NCBI GenBank assembly: GCA_964036195.1
Contig: OZ038453.1
Location: 28,152,997 to 28,216,996 of the forward strand
Direction of reading: 5' to 3'
DNA length: 64,000 nucleotides
DNA from: Sphaerolaimus hirsutus
Lineage: Eukaryota; Nematoda; Chromadorea; Monhysterida; Sphaerolaimidae
Shown here piece after piece: positions 54,701 to 64,000 of this stretch. How positions within the stretch are numbered: the stretch's first letter is position 1; every line of letters starts with the position of its first letter. The translations under genes were made by a program, and so were the position numbers. The notes beneath the pieces are model-generated. The model ran no database searches and was not told the DNA's origin. It saw only the letters and a program-made list of their open reading frames with translations.

Positions 54701-57289
54701 TATATGCTCTTATATACCCATTTTGAGGTATTTTACAACTACTTTTAGCGATTTTTCACCCTTTTCTTCCTTCTACACCCTTAATAGCCTATATATCAAA
54801 CCACCACAACCCCCCTCCCCAAACCCCCCCAGCCCCCCCCCCAAATTGTTTCCAGCTATCTATTTATCCTGAAGGCCGCTCAGCTATCTATCCAACCACT
54901 TGGAGGGTCAAAATTCAAGATACCCATGGCACCATCACACTGTTTTCTTATCACAGGTAAAATTTCAGGAGCAGTGCCCCTCCCCCTACTTGCTGGGCAA
55001 TTAAAAGTCCCAGAATGCATTCATGATTGCGAACTGATCTCACTTAATATTTAGCATCATAGTATGTTGAAATTTTGATGTCACCTGGTATTGCACCTAA
55101 ACAATATTGCACATTTTTAAATATCAATATTTTCCTCACTTTATACCACCATTACAGAGAATTTTTTGCCATCAGAAAACCAGCTTTCATATGTCATGTT
55201 GCATGTGTGGTTGTCAAATGGGTAGTTATCCATCTGCAAATTGTCAACCACTATTATTTTGTTTGCTTTAGGGTAATCCATGCATAATAGTTTCCCATAG
55301 AAACTTACACAAAGTGAGCATAGCAATGTTACCCTTTGTTTGGTGCTTATAATGACCTGTCCAGTATATTGAACAGTAGCAATTTTTTCATCTGCTGAGA
55401 TCATGTTGTCCACCATGACCCTGTCACATGTAAAAAATATTTCACAGAAGCTTTTAAAATAAATCATTATGATTCTTCACAAACTCACGCTTCCACCATC
55501 ATAATATCAGGTGTCCAAATGCGATCTTTTACAGGCATTTTTAGCTCAGAAGTTCCACCAGCAGTGTCCATAGTAAAATTAGGCATTTTTGTGTAAAGAC
55601 TCACCAAGCTTTGTAAGATTTCCCTTTCATAATGTTTATATTTATTTTTATCTTAATTCAACAGTTTTTATTCATTTAAATATGTTTAAAAAGCAAAAAA
55701 AACATCTTGTTTGGACAATTTCCTTTACAGTATGTCCATTGTTTGGTGTACAGAAGCAGGGTTGGTTTTATAAAAATTCATTTTAGTAAAATTGTATAAA
55801 AATTGTATTTTATTTTAATTTTATTCTTGTTTCATTTTTTTTTCTTTTATTCCCAAAAGTCATGAATAAAATAAAATGACACATTTTGACAAAATGACAC
55901 ATGAAAATTTTTGCAAAAATTGTACAAATTTTTTACAAAAAATCAGGAAACATGCATGCAAGGCCAGAAAAATGTTATAATTAGACCTATACATGAAAAA
56001 CCTGTGACAAATTTTTCCTTACTTTTCAAAGTTGCATGCAGTATGTATTGTTAGCTAGCTGCAAGTGTAAAGTTACAATTATTGATAAGAATGGTTTGCA
56101 TTTTCAGTAGAAGGACTACTGGAGTGTACTGGGCACATTTGTAAAATGTCATGCAAAGTGTCAATTGTCATGACAAATGTAAAGTAAAGTATCAATTGTC
56201 ATGCAAAATGTCAAGTGTCATGTAAAAGTTCAAGCAAAGTGGCAATTGTCATGACAAATGTCATGCAAAGTGTAAATTGTGTATCCAAATCTTGTGTTTT
56301 TGTATCCATAGTATGTTTTATATCCAAATCTTATGTTTTTGTATCCAAATGTTCACATAAGATTTGGAGTCAACAACAACATAATTTGGATACAAAACAT
56401 AAGATTTTGTAATAAAACATGAGATTTGAACACAATTTGCTTGACAATTGGTACTTTAATTTTTACATGTCATGACAATTTACACTTTACTTTACATTTG
56501 TCATGACAATTTACACTTTGCATGACATTTTACATGACATTTGACACTTTACAATGCTTGCGACTGCCCCCAGATACATGAATAAACAGGTAGAGACTCA
56601 AGCAATGAGACAAAATTTTACAAAAAATATGAATTTTTATACAACTTTACAAAAATACAACTTTTTATAGAATTTTACAACTATTTAACAAAAATTTGAA
56701 TTTTTATACAATTTTTATTTTTATTCTTTAATTTTCCATTTTATTTTATTTTATTTTATTCTTGAATATTCCATTTTATTTTTATTTTATTTTTATTTTT
56801 TTCTGAGATTTTGCCAATCCTGTACAGAAGAGACATGACATGACTTCATAAAAATCTTATTGACACTTCACTCTTCTGCCATATTTGCTGGGGTCCCATT
56901 TCAAATTCTCATCTGGCCAGACCTTGTATTTTTTTAAGTTTTTGCATTTTTGTAATTAGTCACATTACACACATCTCTTGAATTTATGTAAAGACAAGGT
57001 GTTCACTAACCATGTCCACCCACAAAGTGACCTCAATCGTTTCTGCTGCATCATTCTAAAATATAACAAATAGATGTGAGCTGCAAAATTAATCAGTCAA
57101 TTGAGATGAACTTACCACGGCAACTATAGACAACAAAATCGGATGAACATCTACATTCATTGGCTCATTTCCTGATATTGGTGGTATAAATCTACTATAA
57201 TTTGTCATCAAATCATTGAACAATGCAACTTGGTGATATTTGTTGCCCGCGACATACTGCAGAAAAACTGATATCAGAAAAACCTGCAT
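51776..57289 (-). CDS. Cys-loop receptor gene C (nicotinic-type)
   Basis: Channel subunit of about 450 residues. Exons: 57289-57116 (ATG, MQVFLISVFLQYVA), 57055-57011, 56922-56867 (WPDENLKW), about 55570-55489 (IWTPDI), 55420-55309, 55233-55181, 54199-54123, 54040-53826 (M1, IMIIMLPEMLITMIILFG), 53213-53117 (M2), 53046-52919 (M3), 52367-52239 (loop), 51958-51776 (M4, stop TGA). Phases match gene B throughout. The Cys-loop is cysteine, 13 residues with YPFDNHT, cysteine, and there is an extra Cys within it (CSLC). Loop B keeps ESWSY. M2 has Gln -1' and Met 9'. Two acceptors look wrong: the exon at about 55570 has no AG just upstream, and the exon at 54199 is preceded by GATG rather than AG. 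Either it is a pseudogene with otherwise good exons, or the splice choice differs. Two hAT-like elements sit in introns. Confidence 0.8.
54429..54928. mobile_element. hAT-like GATAGATAG element in gene C intron
   Basis: Starts CAGGGTCTTGAATGGGGG, ends AAGATACCCATG, perfect 8-bp duplication GCACCATC at 54421-54428 and 54929-54936. It is inserted between exons 55233-55181 and 54199-54123. Confidence 0.85.
55757..56822. mobile_element. hAT-like element with T/A-run interior in gene C intron
   Basis: Ends CAGGGTTGGTTTTATAAAAA and complement of TTTTGCCAATCCTG, with a perfect 8-bp duplication TACAGAAG at 55749-55756 and 56823-56830. TTTATTTTATTTTA and TTTTACAAAAATT repeats lie near the ends. A palindromic ATGTCATGCAAAGTG block (56145-56575) in the middle resembles the element in the gene A exon and may be a nested insertion. 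Confidence 0.8.
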
Positions 57290-57299
57290 TACAAAGAAT

Positions 57300-58013
57300 G
57301 TGTAACATATGTGATCATAACAACAATATGTGTCAAATTACCGTGATCAAAAAATTCATGTTTTCACCATTATTTCTTTTGGGATAATTAAAGACATTTA
57401 AATGGTTGCTGAGATAGAAGATTGACAATATAGTAAAATAATATGGAATTTCAAAAAAATTAAATTGACTGCATATATGTATTTAGCAAAAAAAAGGTAT
57501 ATTTTTCATACACATTGAATTCAACAGCCAATCTAAATGGAAAGGGAATGGCAATGAACAACTTCTGATGAAATGTAAATAGTTATACAGATCTGGGACC
57601 AATCCCACATGTAGACAAGTTACAATAAAAGTGGTAAATAAGTGATAAATTGAGTGTTAAATGGAAATTAAAGTCATGATATGTTTATAACTGTTTAAAT
57701 GTACAAAATTTACTCATTTCAGGGCTTGCAGCTGATAGCTTTATTTGTTACTTACCACTATTTGTCACTTGCAAAATCTCCTAAATGTTTTATCATTTGG
57801 TGGTGCTTAATTCAGAACCCATTGCAGTGCCAGCTTTTTCTCGTTTCTAAGCAACCTATTCATTCATCCATGCAAGCAAAGTTCAAATTTCAATGCAAGC
57901 AAGTTCTTATGCATTTTGCCAACATATGTTATTGGTTCCTTTTGTGTGTATTGCATGTATTTGCCCCACTTTGTATTCAGGCTGGGTCCCAAATTGAATG
58001 TTCCAGGTTGTAT
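57300..58013. other. Region upstream of gene C
   Basis: It should contain the gene C promoter. Part (57560-57990) is homologous to 44330-44770. No gene or clear promoter motif was recognised. Confidence 0.4.
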
Positions 58014-58530
58014 CCAGGGGTTGGCTAGATTTTGACCTTCTGGGGGTTGCATACCGTATTACCTAGATTTCCCCCACTTGAATTAACACCCCCCTCGAAA
58101 TACCCCCCCTAAAATTGAGTGTAAAGAGGACATACATGACAAATACCGCAGTTTGTGATCTGTACAATGCAGAACACATGTTAAAACTGATGATTGAGCG
58201 ATGTTAGGAAGGATTTATGTGTATATACAGTTATATATGCCTAAAAACAAATATACATCTATGTAATTGCATGATTTTTCTACGTCTGAGTATGCGGAAT
58301 TTCTGAAAATTTCTGGCGAAATAATAGACCCCTCCCCCTCGACTAAACCCCCCCCCCCTCGAATTATCCCCCCTCAAATTTTGCTGTTGAAATAATAAAC
58401 CCCCTGGGGGTATTTCGAGGTAATACGGTAGAAAGCAAATCACTCCTCTGGAGGGATAGATGGCTGAAAACATTGGGGGGTTGTGAGGTGGTTGTGGGGG
58501 TCCGATGTATTGGCTTTTTCAAGTTATAGA
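58014..58530. mobile_element. Partial GATAGATAG hAT-like element split by a TA-target element
   Basis: CAGGGGTTGGCTAGATTTTG begins the family end at 58014. It resumes at about 58431 with GAAAGCAAATCACTCCTCTG. The element fades out before the complete copy at 58636. Confidence 0.6.
58054..58428. mobile_element. TA-target element (CCGTATTACC variant), nested in hAT-like element
   Basis: CCGTATTACCTAGATTTCCC and complement GAGGTAATACGG with TA at 58052-58053 and 58429-58430. This is a subfamily with TATTACCTC rather than TATTTCCTC, shared with 59523-59935. Confidence 0.75.
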
Positions 58531-58635
58531 AGGATAAAAGGGAGAAAAATCACTAAAAGTAGGTGTAAAATAGCTCAGAATAGGTATACAAAAGCGTATA
58601 GTACAAAAAATAGCTGATAGCATATGTGTTCTAAT

Positions 58636-59106
58636 CAGGGGTATCTTGGATTTTGACCCTCCAAGCAGTTGGATAGATAGCTGAATGGCCTTCAGGATAG
58701 ATAGATTTGTGGGGTTGTGGTGGTTCGATATATAGGCTATTTCAGAGTGTAGAAGGGAGAAAAATCGCTAAAAGTAGCTGTAAAATAGCTCAAAATGGAT
58801 ATACAAGAGCAAAAAGTACTAAAAATAGCTGAAAATAAGTAAATAGGAACAAAAACTAGTATTTTGGAGGTGAAAATCTATAAAAAGGTATGAAAAATAG
58901 CGATTTTTGCAAAAATTGTGTATAGTTTCTCAAAAATTGCTCCAGATAGGAAGATAGCTGAGCGATTTCGTGGGGGGTTTAGGGGGTAGTAGCCCAAAAT
59001 TTTGCCTCCGGGATAGATAGATAGCTGAGCGGCCTCCGGGATAGATAGATAGCTGGGCGGTTTGGGGTAACCGCCCCCCAACCCCCTCCCCCATTCGAGA
59101 CCCCTT
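58636..59106. mobile_element. hAT-like GATAGATAG element
   Basis: Starts CAGGGGTATCTTGGATTTTG, ends CATTCGAGACCCCT, perfect 8-bp duplication GTTCTAAT at 58628-58635 and 59107-59114. Confidence 0.8.
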
Positions 59107-59114
59107 GTTCTAAT

Positions 59115-59522
59115 GGAAGCCAGGTCTCTAATAGAAGGTACACTTTTTAATTTATTTGGACCACCAGATAAATAGAATGGCAGTCTCCAATAGAGGGGTC
59201 AGAAAGTGCTGGAATTGTGTCAAATATATCATAATAATAAAATAAATCAGCGGTTGACGTGATTCTATGGCTTTGGTCCATTGATTTGTTGCGTTTTTCA
59301 CATCAAATGTTGAATAAAATCTTTGTATCGTCATTCTATGAAACCCCCCCTCCCAACCCCCCTCCCTTTCCTACCCGCTGATCTTACCTGTTTTGTTAGG
59401 AGCAACTCTTATTACCTTCAGGAACTAGTCAAATAGTCATTCTTTGACCCCTTAGAGAGATATGGGTAAAACCAGTTTCACAAAGCACAATTAGTGTCAA
59501 ATGATTTATGATATTTGGGATA
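59115..59522. other. Spacer without recognised features
   Basis: Sequence between a hAT-like and a TA-target element upstream of the gene C promoter region. No gene was seen. Confidence 0.3.
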
Positions 59523-59935
59523 CCGTATTACCTCAAAATACCCCCATGGGGCTTTATTATTTCGCCATCAAAATTTGAGGGGGGGTTTATTCGAGGGGGG
59601 TATTATTATTTCGTCAGAAATTTTCGTAAGGATCGTAATAAATAGTAGGCATTTGAGTACCCAAAATAGGTAATAAATGTATCCAAACAGGATATATTTG
59701 GACATAAAAACGTAGATAGCTACACAAACTAGTCTATGTGTAGCTGCAATGCAAATTAACAGTAATATACATCATGTACATTGCGTACATGACGTATTTA
59801 TTATGTACATGACGTACATCATTTTGAAGGGGGGGGGGGTTATTATTTCCCCAGCCCATTTTGAGGGGGGGTTAATTCGAGGGGGGGGGGGGGGGTTAGT
59901 TCAAGGGGGGGGGGGGATAATTCGAGGTAATACAG
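59523..59935. mobile_element. TA-target element (CCGTATTACC variant)
   Basis: CCGTATTACCTCAAAATACC and complement GAGGTAATACAG with TA at 59521-59522 and 59936-59937. Long G tracts lie on the right side. Confidence 0.75.
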
Positions 59936-60363
59936 TATTTAGTGATACAGATGTAAAATCAGTTCTTATATCCTTTGTAAAATGGGTGTATATGTCATGT
60001 GACACATTCACAGCTGGCGAATATATTATTTACAATATGTGCTTATAATAAACTCTGCATGCGTGCCCCTTGTAGATACTGTATCAATTTCCAACTAAAC
60101 CAACCATTTTTTTCTCAGCCAGGTATCTCCAAGATGTAGAAATTGCAATTGGGTTCATATGTGAAACATAAGAAAAAACAGTGCACAGGCTTTCAAAAGT
60201 AAAGAGGTTGCCACCAATACTCATAATTAAAATTCACAAAGAAATAAGTATAAATCACAAAAGGTTGTTCTGTTGGGATATCTCAATGGTACCTAAACCA
60301 TTTACCTATTCACATATGATTTGCCATGGTAGTATATTCATTAACATTTGTCTTGAATGTATA

Positions 60364-60627
60364 CAGTATTTCCTCAAAATACCCCCCCCCCTCGAAATAC
60401 CCCCCCCCCCCTCAAAATGGGCACTATGAATTTGTGGTCTGGGAAATCCATAACAGACGTTCAAAACACTTACTGTGTTACGTTAGAACATTGTTTATAC
60501 CATCTACATCCTTATATAAGGCTGTAAAAACTTATAAATGGTGGTTATTGTTGCATTTTTCACGTTTTTCTCCCAAAATTTTCACTCTGAAAAAATAAAC
60601 CCCCGGGGGTAATTCGAGGAAATACGG
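60364..60627. mobile_element. Short TA-target element (CCGTATTT family)
   Basis: CAGTATTTCCTCAAAATACC and complement GAGGAAATACGG with TA at 60362-60363 and 60628-60629. The interior is nearly the same as 44064-44322. It ends about 50 bases downstream of the gene D stop. Confidence 0.75.
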
Positions 60628-60680
60628 TATCTGTTTATCGTGACTGACTAGTGGTGTGGCCATACAATTTGGATTATTTT

Positions 60681-63600
60681 TCACACTGGGCCACTTGAAA
60701 AAATCACATACAAACATAAATTTATCACTTGGGAAAGGACTAAAAAGAACAGATCAAATCTCAAGCAGATAATTGTCCACTCATCGACACCTGGGCCAAT
60801 TTTTGAATCCACTTCCTTCATCATTTCTCTGATAGATCGCAGTTGGCACAACATATCATTTGTCTGGAGAGAAAACAAAAACAAGAGTAATGTCCTTCTT
60901 TATGTATTAGTAATGAAATGTTGCCTTGATGCTAGCACCTCTAAAGCCTGCAATATCATGGGTTTAAATGTTCAGCTATTTAAGCCCTTATGACCCTGAT
61001 AACCTTAATTTTTATGATTTTAACAAAAATTTCTGATTTTATAATAGAATTAACCCTTTGAATTAAACCCCCTCAAAATTGGCTGCCAAAATAACAAACC
61101 CCCTGGGAGTATTTTGAGGAAATATGCCAATTTTATTTCATGATTTACATGGATAAGTCTAAATTGTTGAATTCAGATGTTTATATTGCACATAAAGCAA
61201 TTTCACGGTGCATCTGTAAATCTGCACAGATGTACTGTAAAATGGTGCAAAACAGCAATGGTGTGGCCATCAAGTACCAAAATTGATGCTGACAATGTGG
61301 TAATATTTTGATAGGGATATTTTAGGAACATCTTAACCATTTGCTAACCATTGCCTCAAGTTTACTTTTCTTCTCATTTTGCCTGTTCCCCATGTGCTGA
61401 AGTATTGTTGATTCAGTGTTAATGCTGGTTTTGTCACTTTTCAGAATTTCCACTTTATTGTCATTCCAATTTTTGAGCTGCAAGATTAAGGTACAATCTG
61501 AGAAAAATTGTTGCTGCCAATCAGTGGTGGAAAAAAACAAATAATGTATTCAGAAGGTAATAACTTATTGATTTGGCACTATGGATTTGTTCCATCACCA
61601 ATAGAAAAGTAAAACACAATTCCACACTTACACAGCACAATGTGAGCAGCCATGAGGGCGCCTCATAGCCCATGGTGCCCAGTGCCTGCAAATAGACAAG
61701 CACAGTGGCAATAAATGACACCACACCACATATGAATAACTGATAAACCATGTATGTGCCTGCATTGTGAGATATGTGGATTTATGTTGGAAACATTTTC
61801 TTGATGTGTTTGTATGTCAAATTTAAGGAAACTGTATTACCTAAATATGGTAAACCATTACTAATTTTTGGCATGGATGAAGTGACAGTGACCAGAAGTA
61901 AACCATGTGCCATCATTCCTGTCAGTCCAATGTTCACCTGGAAGCCATTTCACAATGTTTGCGTTATTCATTAACAATCAGTTTAGTTGATATATCACAC
62001 CAAAACCAATATTCAGTTGGTCTGGCAGATTGTATTTGTGGCACACTGCATCTGAAGCCTCTCTATTGTAAAAATGAGTAAAAGTGCAAGGATAGATATG
62101 TTTTTCTTATGGCGTGCTATTATATCTAACCTGAAGTAAAATTATCTGACATGCCTATTTTGATGTAAATTTTTATAGTCAGCTGGTGCCACTCTCAGAC
62201 CCGGTAAAATGTCCAGTAAAATGTCAAATGTCGTGCAAGGTGCCAACAGTCATGTAAAATGCACGGTATACCTGGCATTTTACATGACTTTTGACACTTT
62301 GCACGACATTTGACATTTTACAGGACATTTTACAGTGTCTGGAACTGCCCCTCCTTTGACTTCTGACATAATTTAAAAAATCTAATCTGGTATCACTTTT
62401 TGCACTCTGAGTAGACTACTCTCATCTGGAGTGAATACACCAAAGAGTAGTATCATTGTCACCAGCATTTCTGGCAGCATGATAATCATTATGTAATAAT
62501 GTGGAGTCCTTTTGAAACTAAATGACATCACAGCGCGGTCCCAAGCCCCCACACCCAAGTCACTGAAATTGCGCTGGGTAATTTCAGCTTTGACTGAATC
62601 CACCACCCACTCTGTAACAGGACATTTTTTAAAACTTTTTTATTTAAAAAAATAAATGAAAGTTTCAAATTGTGAATTTAACCTGCATTTCCATCAACCA
62701 TCACAGAGCCTTTAGTAAAGTCTGCATCTGTTATTCTGATGTATGATGAATTGTATGACCGGCAGTAATGACAAAAAATATCTTGTTTTAATGGTGTGGC
62801 ATCCATAAATGTAAAATCTTTGTAAACAAATTTATGTATGCGGTTCTTTGATAGCAGCAGTTTATGTCCTTGTTTAAAGTGGTTCAAATGGGGTTCAATT
62901 GAGTTCAAATGACATTGGGTGTTTGGGATCATGATTTGAATTTGGATTTTGAGTTTTGGAGTGTAGTCAGGATCACGATTTAGGCAGTAATTTTGCGATT
63001 TGATAAATATTTTGATTTTCCAAGGATTAGAATTGGGTCAAAGGTGTTGGGATTAACGATGTCCAGACCAGTTATCTTAAAAAATGAAAGTAAAAATTAT
63101 TGCAGCTGAAATTTTCAGTACTGATTCACAAGTACTTTGCAATATTTCTGCAATTTCATGTATACTTAAATAACTGTTAGTCTTTAAATTAGTTCAGTAG
63201 CATTTTAGTGGTTAACCTGTTTCTGTATGCTACCATACCATAGTAAAATCAGCCAAATTACTTCCTTCTACATCCTTCTTAGGTATGAAATGATAGTTCA
63301 AAAATAACTTAATAACCAAATAGATCACAACTAGTTTTTCTTTGGGTAATGTTGTTTGTTTTAATTTGAAAATAGGTTATTGAATATGTTTGAATATTAA
63401 AACTGATGATGTTTTTATGTTTCTGTATTTTTGTATGGTGACACAGTGCCACAACAAGGCATTTATTGTCATCACAAAACCAGCTGACATATGTCATATC
63501 ACATGTGTGGTTATCAAATGGATAGTTATCCATCTGTATGTGGGTATTTCAAGCATTGAGCTCATGTATTTGTGTAATTATTTTAGTATAAATGATGCAG

Positions 63601-63959
63601 ATAAAAAGATGTTAAGGATGGCATGGTTCCAATTTTTTGTCATCAACATGACTTGTATGCAACTCCAGTAAATAGTATTGTGCATTTTCACTATTTACTG
63701 ATAATCAGTAGTATATGAGAAATGTTTTCAAACATGTTACAATGGGGATGGATACCAATTTCATGATAAATACTGAAAAATGAAAGATAAGCCATAGTTT
63801 CCAAAAATCCTCATTGATAAGCAACATAGTAAAACCTCTTCCAAACTTACACCGAGTGAGCACAATATTGTCACCCTTTCTTTGGTGCTTGTATGGATCT
63901 TTCCAGTTTGAACAGTGGCATTTTTTTTTTCTTCTGAGATCATGTCATCCACCATAATC
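60681..63959 (-). CDS. Cys-loop receptor gene D (nicotinic-type), 5' end beyond window
   Basis: Channel subunit, N-terminal exons off the right edge. Exons: 63959-63851, 63533-63481, 62759-62683, 62611-62397 (M1, IMIIMLPEMLVTMILLFG), 61937-61841 (M2), 61759-61632 (M3), 61477-61349 (loop), 60863-60681 (M4, INLCLYVIFSSGPV, stop TGA). The Cys-loop spans 63851/63533: cysteine, 13 residues with YPFDNHT, cysteine. Loop B reads VSWSY across 63481/62759. M2 has Gln -1' and Met 9'; its end differs from genes B and C (SSMPKISNGLPYLG). The exon at 62759 is preceded by TGCCG instead of AG, while gene B has TACAG at the same place, so this junction is doubtful. All other phases agree with genes B and C. 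No vicinal cysteines were seen before M1. Confidence 0.8.
61040..61130. repeat. Relic of a CCGTATTT-type element in gene D intron
   Basis: AAACCCCCTCAAAATTGG and GTATTTTGAGGAAATATG are degraded parts of the TA-target family. The ends are lost. Confidence 0.4.
62185..62351. mobile_element. Small foldback element in gene D M1-M2 intron
   Basis: GGTGCCACTCTCAGACCCGG and GTGTCTGGAACTGCCCC ends with near-palindromic ATGTCAAATGTCGTGCAAGG interior. It is a relative of the element that splits the gene A M4 exon. Here it is spliced out. Confidence 0.7.
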
Positions 63960-64000
63960 CTTTCCCATTTAAAAATTTTTTTATGGAATTTTCAATAAGA

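Overview
The window is animal (metazoan) nuclear DNA: AT-rich, with short coding exons joined by GT-AG introns and dense transposon debris. It carries pentameric Cys-loop receptor genes of the nicotinic acetylcholine receptor type. The species cannot be named from the sequence; a marine invertebrate is the best guess (inference only).

The backbone is a head-to-tail cluster of four Cys-loop receptor genes, all on the minus strand. Gene A (2101-5996) is nearly complete, but its last exon, which encodes M4, is split by a small inverted-repeat element. Gene B (9736-37127) has 12 exons that join in frame despite a roughly 20.2-kb intron between M1 and M2. Gene C (51776-57289) is complete with two doubtful splice acceptors. 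Gene D (60681 to about 63959) has lost its 5' end to the window edge. Genes B-D are close paralogs with matching intron phases; gene A is more distant. The left edge holds one plus-strand exon resembling a TRMT11 tRNA guanosine methyltransferase.

The 20-kb intron of gene B is a stack of mobile elements: foldbacks, hAT-like elements with 8-bp target duplications, a four-element nest of TA-target and hAT elements, and an 11.6-kb Ty3/Gypsy-type LTR retrotransposon (21116-32735) on the minus strand inside a foldback. Between its integrase and 3' LTR this retrotransposon carries two further intron-containing genes in divergent orientation. That arrangement is the most unusual feature of the window.

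Between genes B and C lie a 4.06-kb hAT-like element with satellite-like ends, an inverted copy of one intronic element, two degenerate Gypsy copies sharing LTRs, and a duplicated intergenic spacer that suggests a lost receptor gene. The B-D and C-D spacers contain further copies of the same repeat families. Coordinates of exons are read by eye from splice sites and paralog comparison; no alignment or search was run.
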